From positions 1 to 36,401 of the forward strand of contig DHWC01000128.1 in NCBI GenBank assembly GCA_002412985.1: a stretch of DNA of 36,401 bases, in the 5' to 3' direction. This DNA comes from Methylocystaceae bacterium UBA5192. Lineage in GTDB: Bacteria; Pseudomonadota; Alphaproteobacteria; Rhizobiales; Beijerinckiaceae. Shown here in pieces: positions 1 to 7,270 of this stretch. Position numbers and translations under genes: made by a program. Numbering within the stretch: position 1 is the first letter of the stretch; each line of letters begins with the position of its first letter. The notes beneath the pieces are model-generated. The model had not been told where the DNA came from. It did not search any database and was given only the letters and a program-made list of their open reading frames with translations.

Positions 1-15
1 TTTTGTTGCCTAATC

Positions 16-30
16 GTTCGGCGTCTGTTC
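16..30 (+). promoter_or_regulatory. LexA operator (SOS box) upstream of lexA
   Basis: Two GTTC half-sites at 16-19 and 27-30 are separated by exactly seven bases. This matches the direct-repeat operator GTTC-N7-GTTC established for LexA in Alphaproteobacteria. The box ends 19 bases before the lexA start codon, which fits autorepression of lexA: cleavage of LexA after DNA damage would lift repression of its own gene. The window begins too close to the box to see the whole promoter, so its position relative to the -35 and -10 elements is unknown. Confidence 0.85.
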
Positions 31-49
31 CAGACGGTGGAGATGATGG

Positions 50-739
50 ATGCTGACGCGAAAGCAACATGAACTGATCTGCTTCATCAACGACCGGTTG
101 AGCGAGTCCGGCGTTTCGCCGTCGTTCGAGGAAATGAAGGAAGCGCTGGACCTGAAATCGAAATCGGGCGTGCACCGCCTGATCAGCGCGCTCGAGGAAC
201 GCCAGTTCATTCGCCGCCTGCCCAATCGCGCACGCGCACTGGAAGTGTTGCGGATGCCCGAGCGGCCTGAAGTCAGGAAGCGCGCCGCGTCGACGGCATC
301 GTCGATCGCCGCTGCCATGCCCGCCAATGTCCGGGCGATGCCCCAACCCGCCAACGACGTGGTCGAAATCCCGCTGCACGGCCGCATCGCCGCCGGTGTG
401 CCGATCGAGGCGTTCGAGGACTCGTCGATGCTGGCGGTGCCGGCGGCGCTGCTCGGCGGCGGCGAGCATTACGCGCTTGAGGTGGCAGGCGACTCGATGG
501 TCGAAGCAGGCATTCTCGACGGCGATTATGCGCTGATCAAGCGGCAGGAAATCGCGCGCGACGGCGAGATCGTCGTCGCCCTGATCGACGACAGTGAAGC
601 GACGTTGAAATATTTCCGCCGCGAAGGCGCGATGGTCCGGCTCGATCCCGCTAATCGAAGCTATGATCCGCAGCGTTATCGCCCCGCGCAGGTGCGGGTG
701 CAGGGTAAGCTCGCGGGGCTGCTGCGCCGCTACGACTGA
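50..739 (+). CDS. lexA: LexA, SOS-response repressor and self-cleaving protease
   Basis: Represses DNA-damage response genes and is inactivated by RecA-stimulated autocleavage. The 229-residue protein has an N-terminal winged-helix DNA-binding domain (about 1-70, opening MLTRKQHELI) and a C-terminal S24 peptidase domain (about 105-229). The Ala115-Gly116 bond in RIAAGVP is the expected cleavage site. Ser149 in AGDSMVE and Lys187 in ATLKYF are the expected catalytic dyad. The length is normal for alphaproteobacterial LexA. The ATG at 50 has a GGTGGAG ribosome site about eight bases upstream, and a perfect SOS box precedes it. The last 89 bases overlap the 3' end of comEC on the opposite strand. 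GC-rich codon use fits comEC and gltA but not the genes after 4520. Sphingomonad origin is inferred from context. Confidence 0.97.
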   Translation: MLTRKQHELICFINDRLSESGVSPSFEEMKEALDLKSKSGVHRLISALEERQFIRRLPNRARALEVLRMPERPEVRKRAASTASSIAAAMPANVRAMPQPANDVVEIPLHGRIAAGVPIEAFEDSSMLAVPAALLGGGEHYALEVAGDSMVEAGILDGDYALIKRQEIARDGEIVVALIDDSEATLKYFRREGAMVRLDPANRSYDPQRYRPAQVRVQGKLAGLLRRYD

Positions 740-2945
740 CCGGCAGGGACGGCGGCGCACGCCACGGATGGCGGTCACCGGGCGTCAGAACGGTGGTAAT
801 GCCTGCATTGCCGAGCGAAATCGCGACCCCGCCGGTCTGCGCTAGCAGCGCACGGTCGAGCTTGAGCCAGCGCGGACGGCATCGGCGCGGCAGGCGGCGA
901 TCGCTGACGACGATGTCGGCGCCATTGCAGGCCGCGATCAGCGGGCCCGCCGCGACGCGGTAGCTGCTCCGCGTCGCCAAGATCCGCCAGCGCCGCCTGG
1001 CGACGACGCGCTCGGCGAGGCACAGATCGCGGGTGCAGCGGGCGAAACGCTGTTCGGCAAGCAGCAGCGGCACACCGTCGACGCCACCATTTTCGGCCAG
1101 CATCGTCTGGGTATAGTCCCCCGCCCGATCGCGCAGCATCGCAAGCCCACCGTCGGGCGCCCGCAGCGCCATATGCCGCCCGTCACCGGTAACGAGCAGA
1201 TCGGGGAGCGGCGTCGCGAGGGTCCACGCCGCACCGATGATCGCCGGTACGAGCCCGGCCAGCCGCACCCGCGTGCGCCAAAGGCCCAGCCATAGCAGCC
1301 CGGCAATGATCAGCGCGAAGGCACCGCCGGGCATCGCCGGGATCAGCGCGACCGCGCCCGGCGCATCGGCGGTCATGTGGGCAAGCGCCAGCAACAGCCC
1401 CAGCGCGCGCTCGACGATCCACCAAAAGGGCGCACCCAGGCCGGCCAGGTCGAACAGCAGCGCGAGGGCCTCCGCCGGCATCACGACGAAGGTGGTGAGC
1501 GGGATCGCGACGATGTTGGCGAGCGACCCGTAAAGCCCGGCCTTGTGGAAATGAAACAAGGCGATCGGCGCGAGCGCGGCCTCCACGACGATGCCTGTCA
1601 GCAGCAACGCGGCCAGCTGCCGCACAATCTTGCGCCACCAGGCCTCTTCGCGCGCCACGAACCAGCCGCGAACCATCGGCGCCTCGTGCAGCGCCACGAT
1701 CGCCGCGACCGCCGCGAACGAAAGCTGAAAACTCGGCCCGGCCAATGCTTCGGGCCAGAACAGCAGCACGATGATCGCCCCGGTTGCGACCAGCCGCAGC
1801 GTCACCGCCTCGCGCCCCAGCGCGATCGCACCGAGCACGAGGAGCGCCGCGACGCAGGACCGCACGGTCGGCACTTCGGCGCCGGTCAGGATCGTATAGC
1901 CGATCGCGGCCATCGCCCCCGCCCCGGCGGCGATCAACGGCAGCCGCGCATGTCGCGCAAGCCACGGACTGAGCGCAAGCATGCGCAGGACCAGCAGCAT
2001 CGTCGCGCCGACGACGGCGGTGATGTGCAGGCCGCTGACCGACAGCAAATGCGCCAGGCCGGCGCGCCGCATCGCCTCGGCATCGTCGAGCGCCAGCCCG
2101 CCTTGATCTCCCGTCGCGAGTGCGGCCGCGATTGCCCCGGCGCTGCCCGGCACCTGCTTCTGAACATGCGCCGAAAGTCGCGCGCGCATGCCGTTGTCGG
2201 CGGTCCCGGTACTGACGATCGTGACAGGACCGAAGCCGCGCCCGGTCGCGCCGATGCCGTCGAACCAGGCAACACGGGCATAATCATAGGCACCGGGAAC
2301 CGAAGGCGGCGGCGGCGGCAGAAGCCGGGCGCCGATCCGGATCACCGCTCCCTGGTTCAATCCCGCAGGCGCATCCGCGACGCGCAGGTTGACGCGCAGA
2401 AGCGGCGGCAAGCGCTGGGCGGACTCCCCGTCAGGCGCGCCGATCACGCGGATGGGTGCAAGCCGCAGCCGGTACAATCCGCGCGGCGGAAGCGGCTCGA
2501 CGCGCTCGACCTGCGCTTCGAACGTCGCGACGACCGGCCCGGCGAGCACAGGCGATGCCAACCGCTCCGCCCGCCACCAGATCGTGCCAAGCCCCAACCC
2601 GCCCGCCAGGGCCGCGATCGCGACGACGCGGGTTGCGCGCCCTCCCCGATCGATCGCGATCGCCAGCGCCGCCGACGCCGCCAGCAGCATCGCCGCCACC
2701 ATCCAGCCGCGCGGGCCGTCCAACATGAACCAGGCGGCGACGCCTGCACCGAATGCTACCGGCAACCACAAGAACAGCTGATCGCGCTCCGCCTCCAGCC
2801 AGCGCTCAAGCCCGGCCCATGGCGACAGCCCGACCGGACGGTGCCCAAGCGGCTGCGCGAAAGAGGCCGGAAGGATCAGCATCGCCCGCCAGTCTGTGGG
2901 CACCTTCGGGCCTGCGCAAGCGGCCATCGCGGCGCCCGGCGCCAT
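651..2945 (-). CDS. comEC: ComEC/Rec2-family DNA uptake channel protein
   Basis: Inner-membrane protein of the ComEC family, which forms the channel that brings single-stranded DNA into the cytoplasm during natural transformation. Of 764 residues, the N-terminal part has paired hydrophobic segments followed by a soluble domain of the DUF4131 type. The central part has many membrane helices and the family hallmark LLSVSGLHITAVVG. The C-terminal soluble part occupies the place of the metallo-beta-lactamase-like domain, but I see no HxHxDH metal motif, as is common in alphaproteobacterial members. The start is uncertain: ATG 2945, 2927 and 2882 are all in frame and none has a strong ribosome site; the ATG at 2882 (MLILPASFAQ) is a good alternative. 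The last residues are read antisense through the end of lexA and are probably not conserved. Competence itself cannot be inferred from this gene alone. Confidence 0.9.
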   Translation of the reverse strand: MAPGAAMAACAGPKVPTDWRAMLILPASFAQPLGHRPVGLSPWAGLERWLEAERDQLFLWLPVAFGAGVAAWFMLDGPRGWMVAAMLLAASAALAIAIDRGGRATRVVAIAALAGGLGLGTIWWRAERLASPVLAGPVVATFEAQVERVEPLPPRGLYRLRLAPIRVIGAPDGESAQRLPPLLRVNLRVADAPAGLNQGAVIRIGARLLPPPPPSVPGAYDYARVAWFDGIGATGRGFGPVTIVSTGTADNGMRARLSAHVQKQVPGSAGAIAAALATGDQGGLALDDAEAMRRAGLAHLLSVSGLHITAVVGATMLLVLRMLALSPWLARHARLPLIAAGAGAMAAIGYTILTGAEVPTVRSCVAALLVLGAIALGREAVTLRLVATGAIIVLLFWPEALAGPSFQLSFAAVAAIVALHEAPMVRGWFVAREEAWWRKIVRQLAALLLTGIVVEAALAPIALFHFHKAGLYGSLANIVAIPLTTFVVMPAEALALLFDLAGLGAPFWWIVERALGLLLALAHMTADAPGAVALIPAMPGGAFALIIAGLLWLGLWRTRVRLAGLVPAIIGAAWTLATPLPDLLVTGDGRHMALRAPDGGLAMLRDRAGDYTQTMLAENGGVDGVPLLLAEQRFARCTRDLCLAERVVARRRWRILATRSSYRVAAGPLIAACNGADIVVSDRRLPRRCRPRWLKLDRALLAQTGGVAISLGNAGITTVLTPGDRHPWRAPPSLPVSRSGAAAPRAYPAPAPARGDNAADHSFD

Positions 2946-3131
2946 GGTCGGCGGACAAACGTGCCCGGCAATTGCGCGATATCGTCCACGCCGCGCGATT
3001 CAGGCGCCATCGCGGGCAAAGCGCGCTTGACCTCGTCGGTAGCTCGGATACGGAAAGGCCGCCAAGTCGCCGCAGCGCAGTCGACCGGCCGACGCCGCCT
3101 CGGCGAGGCGAGACATTAGGGAGCGTTCAGG

Positions 3132-4415
3132 ATGACCGACACCGCCAAACTCAGCGTCAACGGCGCCGACCATGATTACAATATCATGTCGGGTTCGATC
3201 GGACCCGAAGTGATCGACATCCGCAAGCTCTATGCGCAGACCGGCGCGTTCACCTTCGACCCCGGCTTCACCTCGACGGCAAGCTGCGAATCCGGCCTGA
3301 CCTATATCGACGGCGACGAAGGCGTGCTGCTGCATCGCGGCTATCCGATCGGCCAGCTCGCCGAACATTCGACCTTCATGGAGGTCTGCTACCTCCTGCT
3401 CAACGGCGAGCTGCCGACCGAGCCCGAGCTGACCGATTTCAGCTACACGATCACCCGCCACACCATGCTGCACGAGCAGCTGATGACCTTCTACCGGGGT
3501 TTCCGCCGCGATGCGCATCCTATGGCGGTGATGTGCGGCGTGGTCGGCGCGCTCAGCGCTTTCTATCACGATTCGACCGACATCACCGATCCGCGCCAGC
3601 GGATGATCGCAAGCCACCGGCTGATCGCGAAAATGCCGACGATTGCGGCGATGGCGTATAAATATTCGGTCGGCCAGCCCTTCCTCTATCCAGACAATTC
3701 GCTGAGCTATACCGGCAATTTCCTGCGGATGACGTTCGGCGTCCCGGCCGAGCCCTATGTCGTCAATCCGGTCATCGAAAAGGCGCTCGACCGCATTTTC
3801 ATCCTGCATGCCGATCACGAGCAGAACGCGTCGACGTCGACGGTGCGGCTCGCCGGTTCGTCGGGTGCGAACCCGTTCGCGTGCATCGCCGCCGGCATCG
3901 CCTGCCTGTGGGGGCCGGCGCATGGCGGCGCCAACGAAGCGGCGCTCAACATGCTGCGCGAAATCGGGACGCCCGACCGCATCCCGCATTATATCGAGCG
4001 CGCGAAGGACAAGAACGATCCGTTCCGCCTGATGGGCTTCGGCCACCGGGTGTACAAGAATTACGATCCGCGCGCGACCGTGATGCAAAAGACGGTGCGC
4101 GAGGTGTTCGCCGCGCTCAAGGTGACCGATCCGGTGTTCGAAACGGCGCTCCAGCTTGAGGAAATGGCGCTCAACGATCCGTATTTCATCGAGAAGAAGC
4201 TGTTCCCGAACGTCGACTTCTATTCGGGCGTGATCCTGTCGGCGATCGGCTTCCCGACGACGATGTTCACGGCGCTGTTCGCGCTCGCCCGCACGGTCGG
4301 CTGGGTCGCGCAGTGGAACGAGATGATCGCCGATCCTGAGCAGAAGATCGGTCGCCCGCGCCAGCTCTACACGGGCGAAAAACGCCGCGACTACGTGCCG
4401 ATGTCGAAACGCTAA
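3132..4415 (+). CDS. gltA: Citrate synthase (type II)
   Basis: Condenses acetyl-CoA and oxaloacetate to citrate, the entry step of the TCA cycle, in the cytoplasm. The 427-residue length is normal for the hexameric type II enzyme. Visible signatures are WGPAHGGANEA with the substrate-binding histidine, GFGHRVYKNYDPR matching the family signature with its catalytic histidine, and the acidic residue in FPNVDFYSG. An AGGGAG ribosome site at 3118-3123 lies eight bases before the ATG. The 186 bases before it, shared with the divergent comEC gene, hold a possible -35 element TTGACC at 3027-3032, but no convincing -10. In sphingomonads I would expect gltX near comEC and gltA; it is not present between them here (recollection, not checked). 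This is the last gene of the GC-rich segment. Confidence 0.98.
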   Translation: MTDTAKLSVNGADHDYNIMSGSIGPEVIDIRKLYAQTGAFTFDPGFTSTASCESGLTYIDGDEGVLLHRGYPIGQLAEHSTFMEVCYLLLNGELPTEPELTDFSYTITRHTMLHEQLMTFYRGFRRDAHPMAVMCGVVGALSAFYHDSTDITDPRQRMIASHRLIAKMPTIAAMAYKYSVGQPFLYPDNSLSYTGNFLRMTFGVPAEPYVVNPVIEKALDRIFILHADHEQNASTSTVRLAGSSGANPFACIAAGIACLWGPAHGGANEAALNMLREIGTPDRIPHYIERAKDKNDPFRLMGFGHRVYKNYDPRATVMQKTVREVFAALKVTDPVFETALQLEEMALNDPYFIEKKLFPNVDFYSGVILSAIGFPTTMFTALFALARTVGWVAQWNEMIADPEQKIGRPRQLYTGEKRRDYVPMSKR

Positions 4416-4519
4416 TCTGTCCAACGCCCGGCGCAGATTTAGGGGCGGCGATTGATCTACCCAAGACCAATGACTTTGGATTAGATGCTTAATCGCTGCG
4501 TTACCATGCCGGAGCCGGA
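4416..4519. other. Compositional junction between two genomic backgrounds
   Basis: GC-rich sphingomonad-like coding sequence ends at 4415 and a clearly less GC-rich gene with different codon use begins at 4520. The break must lie within this 104-base stretch, most likely after about 4440, where the text becomes AT-richer. I see no terminator for gltA, no target-site duplication, no tRNA and no recombinase gene. A nested hairpin occupies 4445-4499. A misjoined assembly is the simplest reading; lateral transfer of a block of housekeeping genes is less likely. Confidence 0.7.
4445..4499. repeat. Nested inverted repeat (hairpin) at the junction
   Basis: GCGGCGATT at 4445-4453 pairs with AATCGCTGC at 4491-4499 (one G-U). 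Inside it ATCTA 4455-4459 pairs with TAGAT 4482-4486, and inside that CCAA 4461-4464 pairs with TTGG 4476-4479. The three arms are collinear and would form one long imperfect stem. There is no following T-run, so it is not a standard terminator. Function unknown; it could be chance, a repeat remnant or a structured leader of ycjX. Confidence 0.4.
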
Positions 4520-6007
4520 TTGTCGCATTTATCGGATCTTATTTTTGAAACGCGGATCGCCGCGGAAAGCCTGGCGGATTTCCTGTCAGGCGGACGGCTC
4601 CGACTGGGCGTAACCGGTCTCTCCCGGTCTGGTAAAACTGTCTTCATCACAGCGTTGGCGCACCAACTCACGCGTGCGCTTGCAGCTGAAAATCAATCCC
4701 ATTTACCGGTTTTTCGCGCCCTGGCAGAGGGTCGCTTGCGCGCGGCCCATCTCGATCCCCAGCCAGACTACAGCGTGCCGCGCTTCGCCTTTGAGGAGCA
4801 TCTCGCCGCTTTAACAGGCCCTGAGCGCCATTGGCCGCAGTCGACGCGACGCATTTCCGAATTACGCGTTTCGCTCGAATTTGACTCTTCCGCCTGGTCG
4901 CTCCGCCAATTTGGAAAAAAAACACACAGGCTTGATATTGATATTGTGGATTATCCAGGAGAGTGGCTGCTCGATCTCCCCTTACTGACAAAATCCTTTG
5001 CGGATTGGTCGCGAGAAACCTTAGCGGCGGCGAGCGCTCAATCCCGCGCGCCAATTGCTGAGGCCTGGCGGCGCGAAACGGCCGCCACCGATCCAAAATC
5101 TCGCTATAGCGAAGACACTGCGCAGAAGCTGACCAAGCTTTTTACGCATTATCTTTTGCAAGCTAAAACGGAACGCTTTGCGCTTTCTACTCTACCGCCA
5201 GGCCGATTTCTTATGCCCGGCGACCTTGAAGGCTCCCCCGCGCTCACCTTCGCGCCTCTAATGGACATCTCTGGTGAAGAGTTGCCCTATCGCAGCCTCG
5301 GCCGAGAAATGGAGCGCCGCTACGAGGCCTACAAAAACCAAATCGTGCGCCCCTTTTTCCATGACCATTTTGCGCGCCTGGATCGACAAATTGTTCTTGT
5401 CGATACGCTAGCTGCGCTTAATTCTGGCCCTGCTGCCGTGCGGGATCTCGAAACGGCGCTCGCTGACGTCTTGATGGCCTTTCGCACCGGACGCAGCAAT
5501 CTGCTCACGACGATGTTTCGGCCAAAAATTGATCGTATCCTCTTTGCCGCCACGAAAGCTGACCATCTCCACCACACAAGCCATGATCGTCTCGAAGCGA
5601 TTTTGCGACTGTTGACCGCGCGCGCAATTAATCGCGCAGAGGGCGTGGGCGCAGAAATTGGCGTTATCGCCTTGGCTGGCGTCCGCGCGACGCGGGAGGC
5701 TTTAGTGCGTCATGACGGTGAGCAGCTCATGGCGATCGTTGGCGTTCCGTTGAAGGGCGAGCGAATTGGCGATGAGGCATTTGATGGAAAAAGCGAGGGG
5801 GCAATTTTTCCAGGCGATTTACCCCAAGACCCGAAAGAGGCTTTTGAGGGAGACGCTTTAGGCCTTGCAGATGAGGAAGCGGAATATCGCTTTCTTAAAT
5901 TCCGGCCGCCGCTGGCAAAAATTGGCGCGGACCAACTGCCTTTGCCCTTACCCCATATTCGTCTCGATCGGGCGATTGAATTTTTGATTGGCGATCGACT
6001 TAAATAG
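4520..6007 (+). CDS. YcjX-family (DUF463) P-loop GTPase
   Basis: Member of the YcjX/DUF463 family of predicted P-loop nucleotide-binding proteins, associated in some bacteria with stress responses; the biochemical role is not settled. The 495-residue protein has a Walker A motif GLSRSGKT at residues 33-40 in a family-typical context, and an aspartate-containing stretch DIDIVDYPGEW that fits Walker B/G3. The start is a TTG at 4520 with GGAG at 4511-4514; the frame is closed upstream by TAA at 4490-4492, so only a short extension is possible. In many Alphaproteobacteria ycjX is followed by a DUF697/TIGR01620 membrane protein gene; none follows here, and a long gene-free stretch begins instead. 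Composition matches the downstream genes, not gltA. Confidence 0.9.
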   Translation: MSHLSDLIFETRIAAESLADFLSGGRLRLGVTGLSRSGKTVFITALAHQLTRALAAENQSHLPVFRALAEGRLRAAHLDPQPDYSVPRFAFEEHLAALTGPERHWPQSTRRISELRVSLEFDSSAWSLRQFGKKTHRLDIDIVDYPGEWLLDLPLLTKSFADWSRETLAAASAQSRAPIAEAWRRETAATDPKSRYSEDTAQKLTKLFTHYLLQAKTERFALSTLPPGRFLMPGDLEGSPALTFAPLMDISGEELPYRSLGREMERRYEAYKNQIVRPFFHDHFARLDRQIVLVDTLAALNSGPAAVRDLETALADVLMAFRTGRSNLLTTMFRPKIDRILFAATKADHLHHTSHDRLEAILRLLTARAINRAEGVGAEIGVIALAGVRATREALVRHDGEQLMAIVGVPLKGERIGDEAFDGKSEGAIFPGDLPQDPKEAFEGDALGLADEEAEYRFLKFRPPLAKIGADQLPLPLPHIRLDRAIEFLIGDRLK

Positions 6008-6028
6008 CTTCTTATTTTTTTGATTAAG

Positions 6029-6046
6029 ATATATTTATAAATATAT
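6029..6046. repeat. 18-base AT-only palindrome
   Basis: ATATATTTATAAATATAT is its own reverse complement and lies 22 bases after the ycjX stop codon, following a run of T at 6014-6021. It is low-complexity and may simply reflect the AT-rich patch. It could serve as a weak transcription end or a bent, easily melted DNA segment. Confidence 0.5.
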
Positions 6047-6110
6047 GATTCATATTGAATTAAATTTATATATTCATGTAAATTAAACTCCAAAAAAGAC
6101 ACCAAAAACA

Positions 6111-6211
6111 GGCTGGCAAAAATCTGTAAAAACATTTTCGTCAACTCCCGGCCGGGGCGGGTCAAGGCCGCTTGCCTTCCCGAAGAATTATTTACAGATT
6201 TCAGCCACGCC
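6111..6211. repeat. Approximately 100-base nested palindromic element
   Basis: AAATCTGTAAA at 6120-6130 and TTTACAGATTT at 6191-6201 are perfect inverted copies. The stem continues outward after a 2x2 internal loop with TGGC 6114-6117 to GCCA 6204-6207, then GGC 6111-6113 to GCC 6209-6211 after one bulged base. It continues inward with about six pairs between 6135-6140 and 6181-6186. The GC-rich head contains CCCGGCCGGG and CGGCC/GGCCG. This fits a REP-like intergenic palindrome or a structured RNA on either strand. No known RNA family was recognised. Confidence 0.55.
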
Positions 6212-6421
6212 GCATCTCCCTTGCCCAAGGCATGCCGGTAAGGCTGTGCAAAAGCCAATCTTCAAAAACCATCAGGACGCCCCGGTGCGTGGACAAAACA
6301 AGCGACTGCTTAACTCGACAAGTCTAGCCGCTTCCTGTATGAGACCGACCATAAATCAAAACAGCGTCCCGAAACGCTCGTCAGCCGTCAACGGCCTAGA
6401 CGAAACGGTAAAGGTTTAAAC

Positions 6422-6802
6422 ATGAATATCATTGAACAACTTGAGGCCGAACAGGCCCAAAAGCTGATTGCTGGCAAAAAAATCCCTGACTTCCGTCCCG
6501 GCGACACAGTCATCGTTAATGTGAAGGTGAAAGAAGGCGAGCGCAGCCGTGTGCAGGCCTATGAAGGCGTCGTCATCTCTCGCCAAGGCGGCGGGCTCAA
6601 CGAAAGTTTCACTGTCCGCAAGATTTCATATGGAGAAGGCGTCGAACGCGTTTTTCCAATTCACGGCCCCCTCATCGACTCCATCAAATTAACCCGTAGA
6701 GGCAAGGTGCGCCGGGCGAAGCTCTATTACCTCCGAGATCGCCGCGGCAAGTCTGCGCGTATCGCGGAGCGAATTGAAACAAAGGCGAAGGCTGAATCTT
6801 AA
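6422..6802 (+). CDS. rplS: 50S ribosomal protein L19
   Basis: Structural protein of the large ribosomal subunit, located at the 30S-50S interface. The 126-residue sequence has the expected family features: an opening acidic helix, IPDFRPGDTVIVNVKV, EGVVISRQGGG, and the basic stretch RRGKVRRAKLYYLRD near the C-terminus. Length is normal. The ATG is preceded by AAAGG about seven bases upstream. The gene stands alone on its strand and ends in a strong intrinsic terminator. In many Proteobacteria rplS closes an rpsP-rimM-trmD-rplS operon; here it is separated from that group. Its closeness to leuC (two minus-strand genes intervene) is a pattern seen in Hyphomicrobiales. Confidence 0.98.
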   Translation: MNIIEQLEAEQAQKLIAGKKIPDFRPGDTVIVNVKVKEGERSRVQAYEGVVISRQGGGLNESFTVRKISYGEGVERVFPIHGPLIDSIKLTRRGKVRRAKLYYLRDRRGKSARIAERIETKAKAES

Positions 6803-6830
6803 AAGCCACTTTGTCTTCAGCGCCATCTAT

Positions 6831-6864
6831 ACCGCTCGGCGTGTTCCGCCGAGCGGTTTTTTTT
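6831..6864 (+). terminator. Intrinsic terminator of rplS
   Basis: An 11-base perfect stem (ACCGCTCGGCG 6831-6841 with CGCCGAGCGGT 6847-6857) has a five-base loop and runs straight into eight T residues (6857-6864). The tail overlaps the stop codon of the convergent VOC gene at 6863, so two transcription units meet here with almost no spacer. Confidence 0.95.
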
Positions 6865-7270
6865 AACTCTGCAACGGCGCATTCAGCACCCAACGGTGCC
6901 CAAAAGGATCTTTGAGCGAGGCATAGCGGGTGCCCCAAAAGGAATCCGTTGGTTGCGTTTCAATCTTTGCGCCCAACTTAGCGGCCCGCGCGCAGACTTC
7001 ATCAACTTCAGCCGCACTGTCATATTCAAGGCTAATCGACACCGTCGCAATGTCTCCTGGAACCGGCAGTCGCGTTTGGCCGAGTTCAGGGAAGAAGTCC
7101 GCTAGCATCACTGAACCGCCATTGATCTCCAGCTCACAATGGGCAACGCGCAATCCATCCAGCGCTGGCATATAGGCTTTCTGACGCGCATAAAACGCCC
7201 CTGTATAAAAAGCGATCGCCGCTGCCGCCGGACTAGCGGTAAGGTAGGGCGCGACTCTAGGACGACTCAT
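6863..7270 (-). CDS. VOC-superfamily (glyoxalase/bleomycin-resistance-like) protein
   Basis: Predicted 135-residue protein of the vicinal oxygen chelate superfamily, of the PhnB/YdeM-like kind. Members act on small molecules or bind drugs through a paired beta-alpha-beta-beta-beta fold; the substrate cannot be told from sequence. Seen features are the N-terminal PYLTASPAAAAIAFYTGAF, a central strand region NGGSVMLADFFPE, and the C-terminal DPFGHRWVLN, which is typical of the fold. The ATG at 7270 is chosen over the upstream in-frame codon at 7309 because it forms an ATGA overlap with the stop of the upstream Rsm22-like gene, implying translational coupling. The stop codon lies in the rplS terminator tail. 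Confidence 0.85.
   Translation of the reverse strand: MSRPRVAPYLTASPAAAAIAFYTGAFYARQKAYMPALDGLRVAHCELEINGGSVMLADFFPELGQTRLPVPGDIATVSISLEYDSAAEVDEVCARAAKLGAKIETQPTDSFWGTRYASLKDPFGHRWVLNAPLQS

Larger units (their letters stand above)
6008..6421. other. Gene-free region between ycjX and rplS
   Basis: 414 bases with no credible gene. Positions 6008-6110 are very AT-rich, unlike the surrounding DNA, and contain an 18-base perfect palindrome. Positions 6111-6211 form a large nested inverted repeat. The remainder up to rplS holds a small GCCG/CGGC hairpin near 6385-6396 and an AAAGG ribosome site about seven bases before the rplS ATG. The promoter of rplS must lie here, but I could not pick a convincing -35/-10 pair. 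The usual rpsP-rimM-trmD genes upstream of rplS are absent. Confidence 0.8.

Noticed and set aside
1377..3119. 580-codon plus-strand open frame opposite comEC
   Set aside because: Arg-, Asp- and Gln-rich composition typical of the antisense of GC-rich coding DNA; comEC on the other strand has clear family motifs and membrane segments.
3000..4424. 474-codon minus-strand open frame opposite gltA
   Set aside because: Arg-, His- and Ala-rich shadow of the citrate synthase gene, with no recognisable domain.
4416..4519. Genomic-island or prophage integration site
   Set aside because: No tRNA, integrase, direct repeat or phage gene is seen on either side; the flanks are housekeeping genes of two backgrounds.
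5710..6258. 182-codon minus-strand open frame across the ycjX end and the AT-rich region
   Set aside because: Half of it is antisense to ycjX and the rest crosses low-complexity DNA; no domain or ribosome site.
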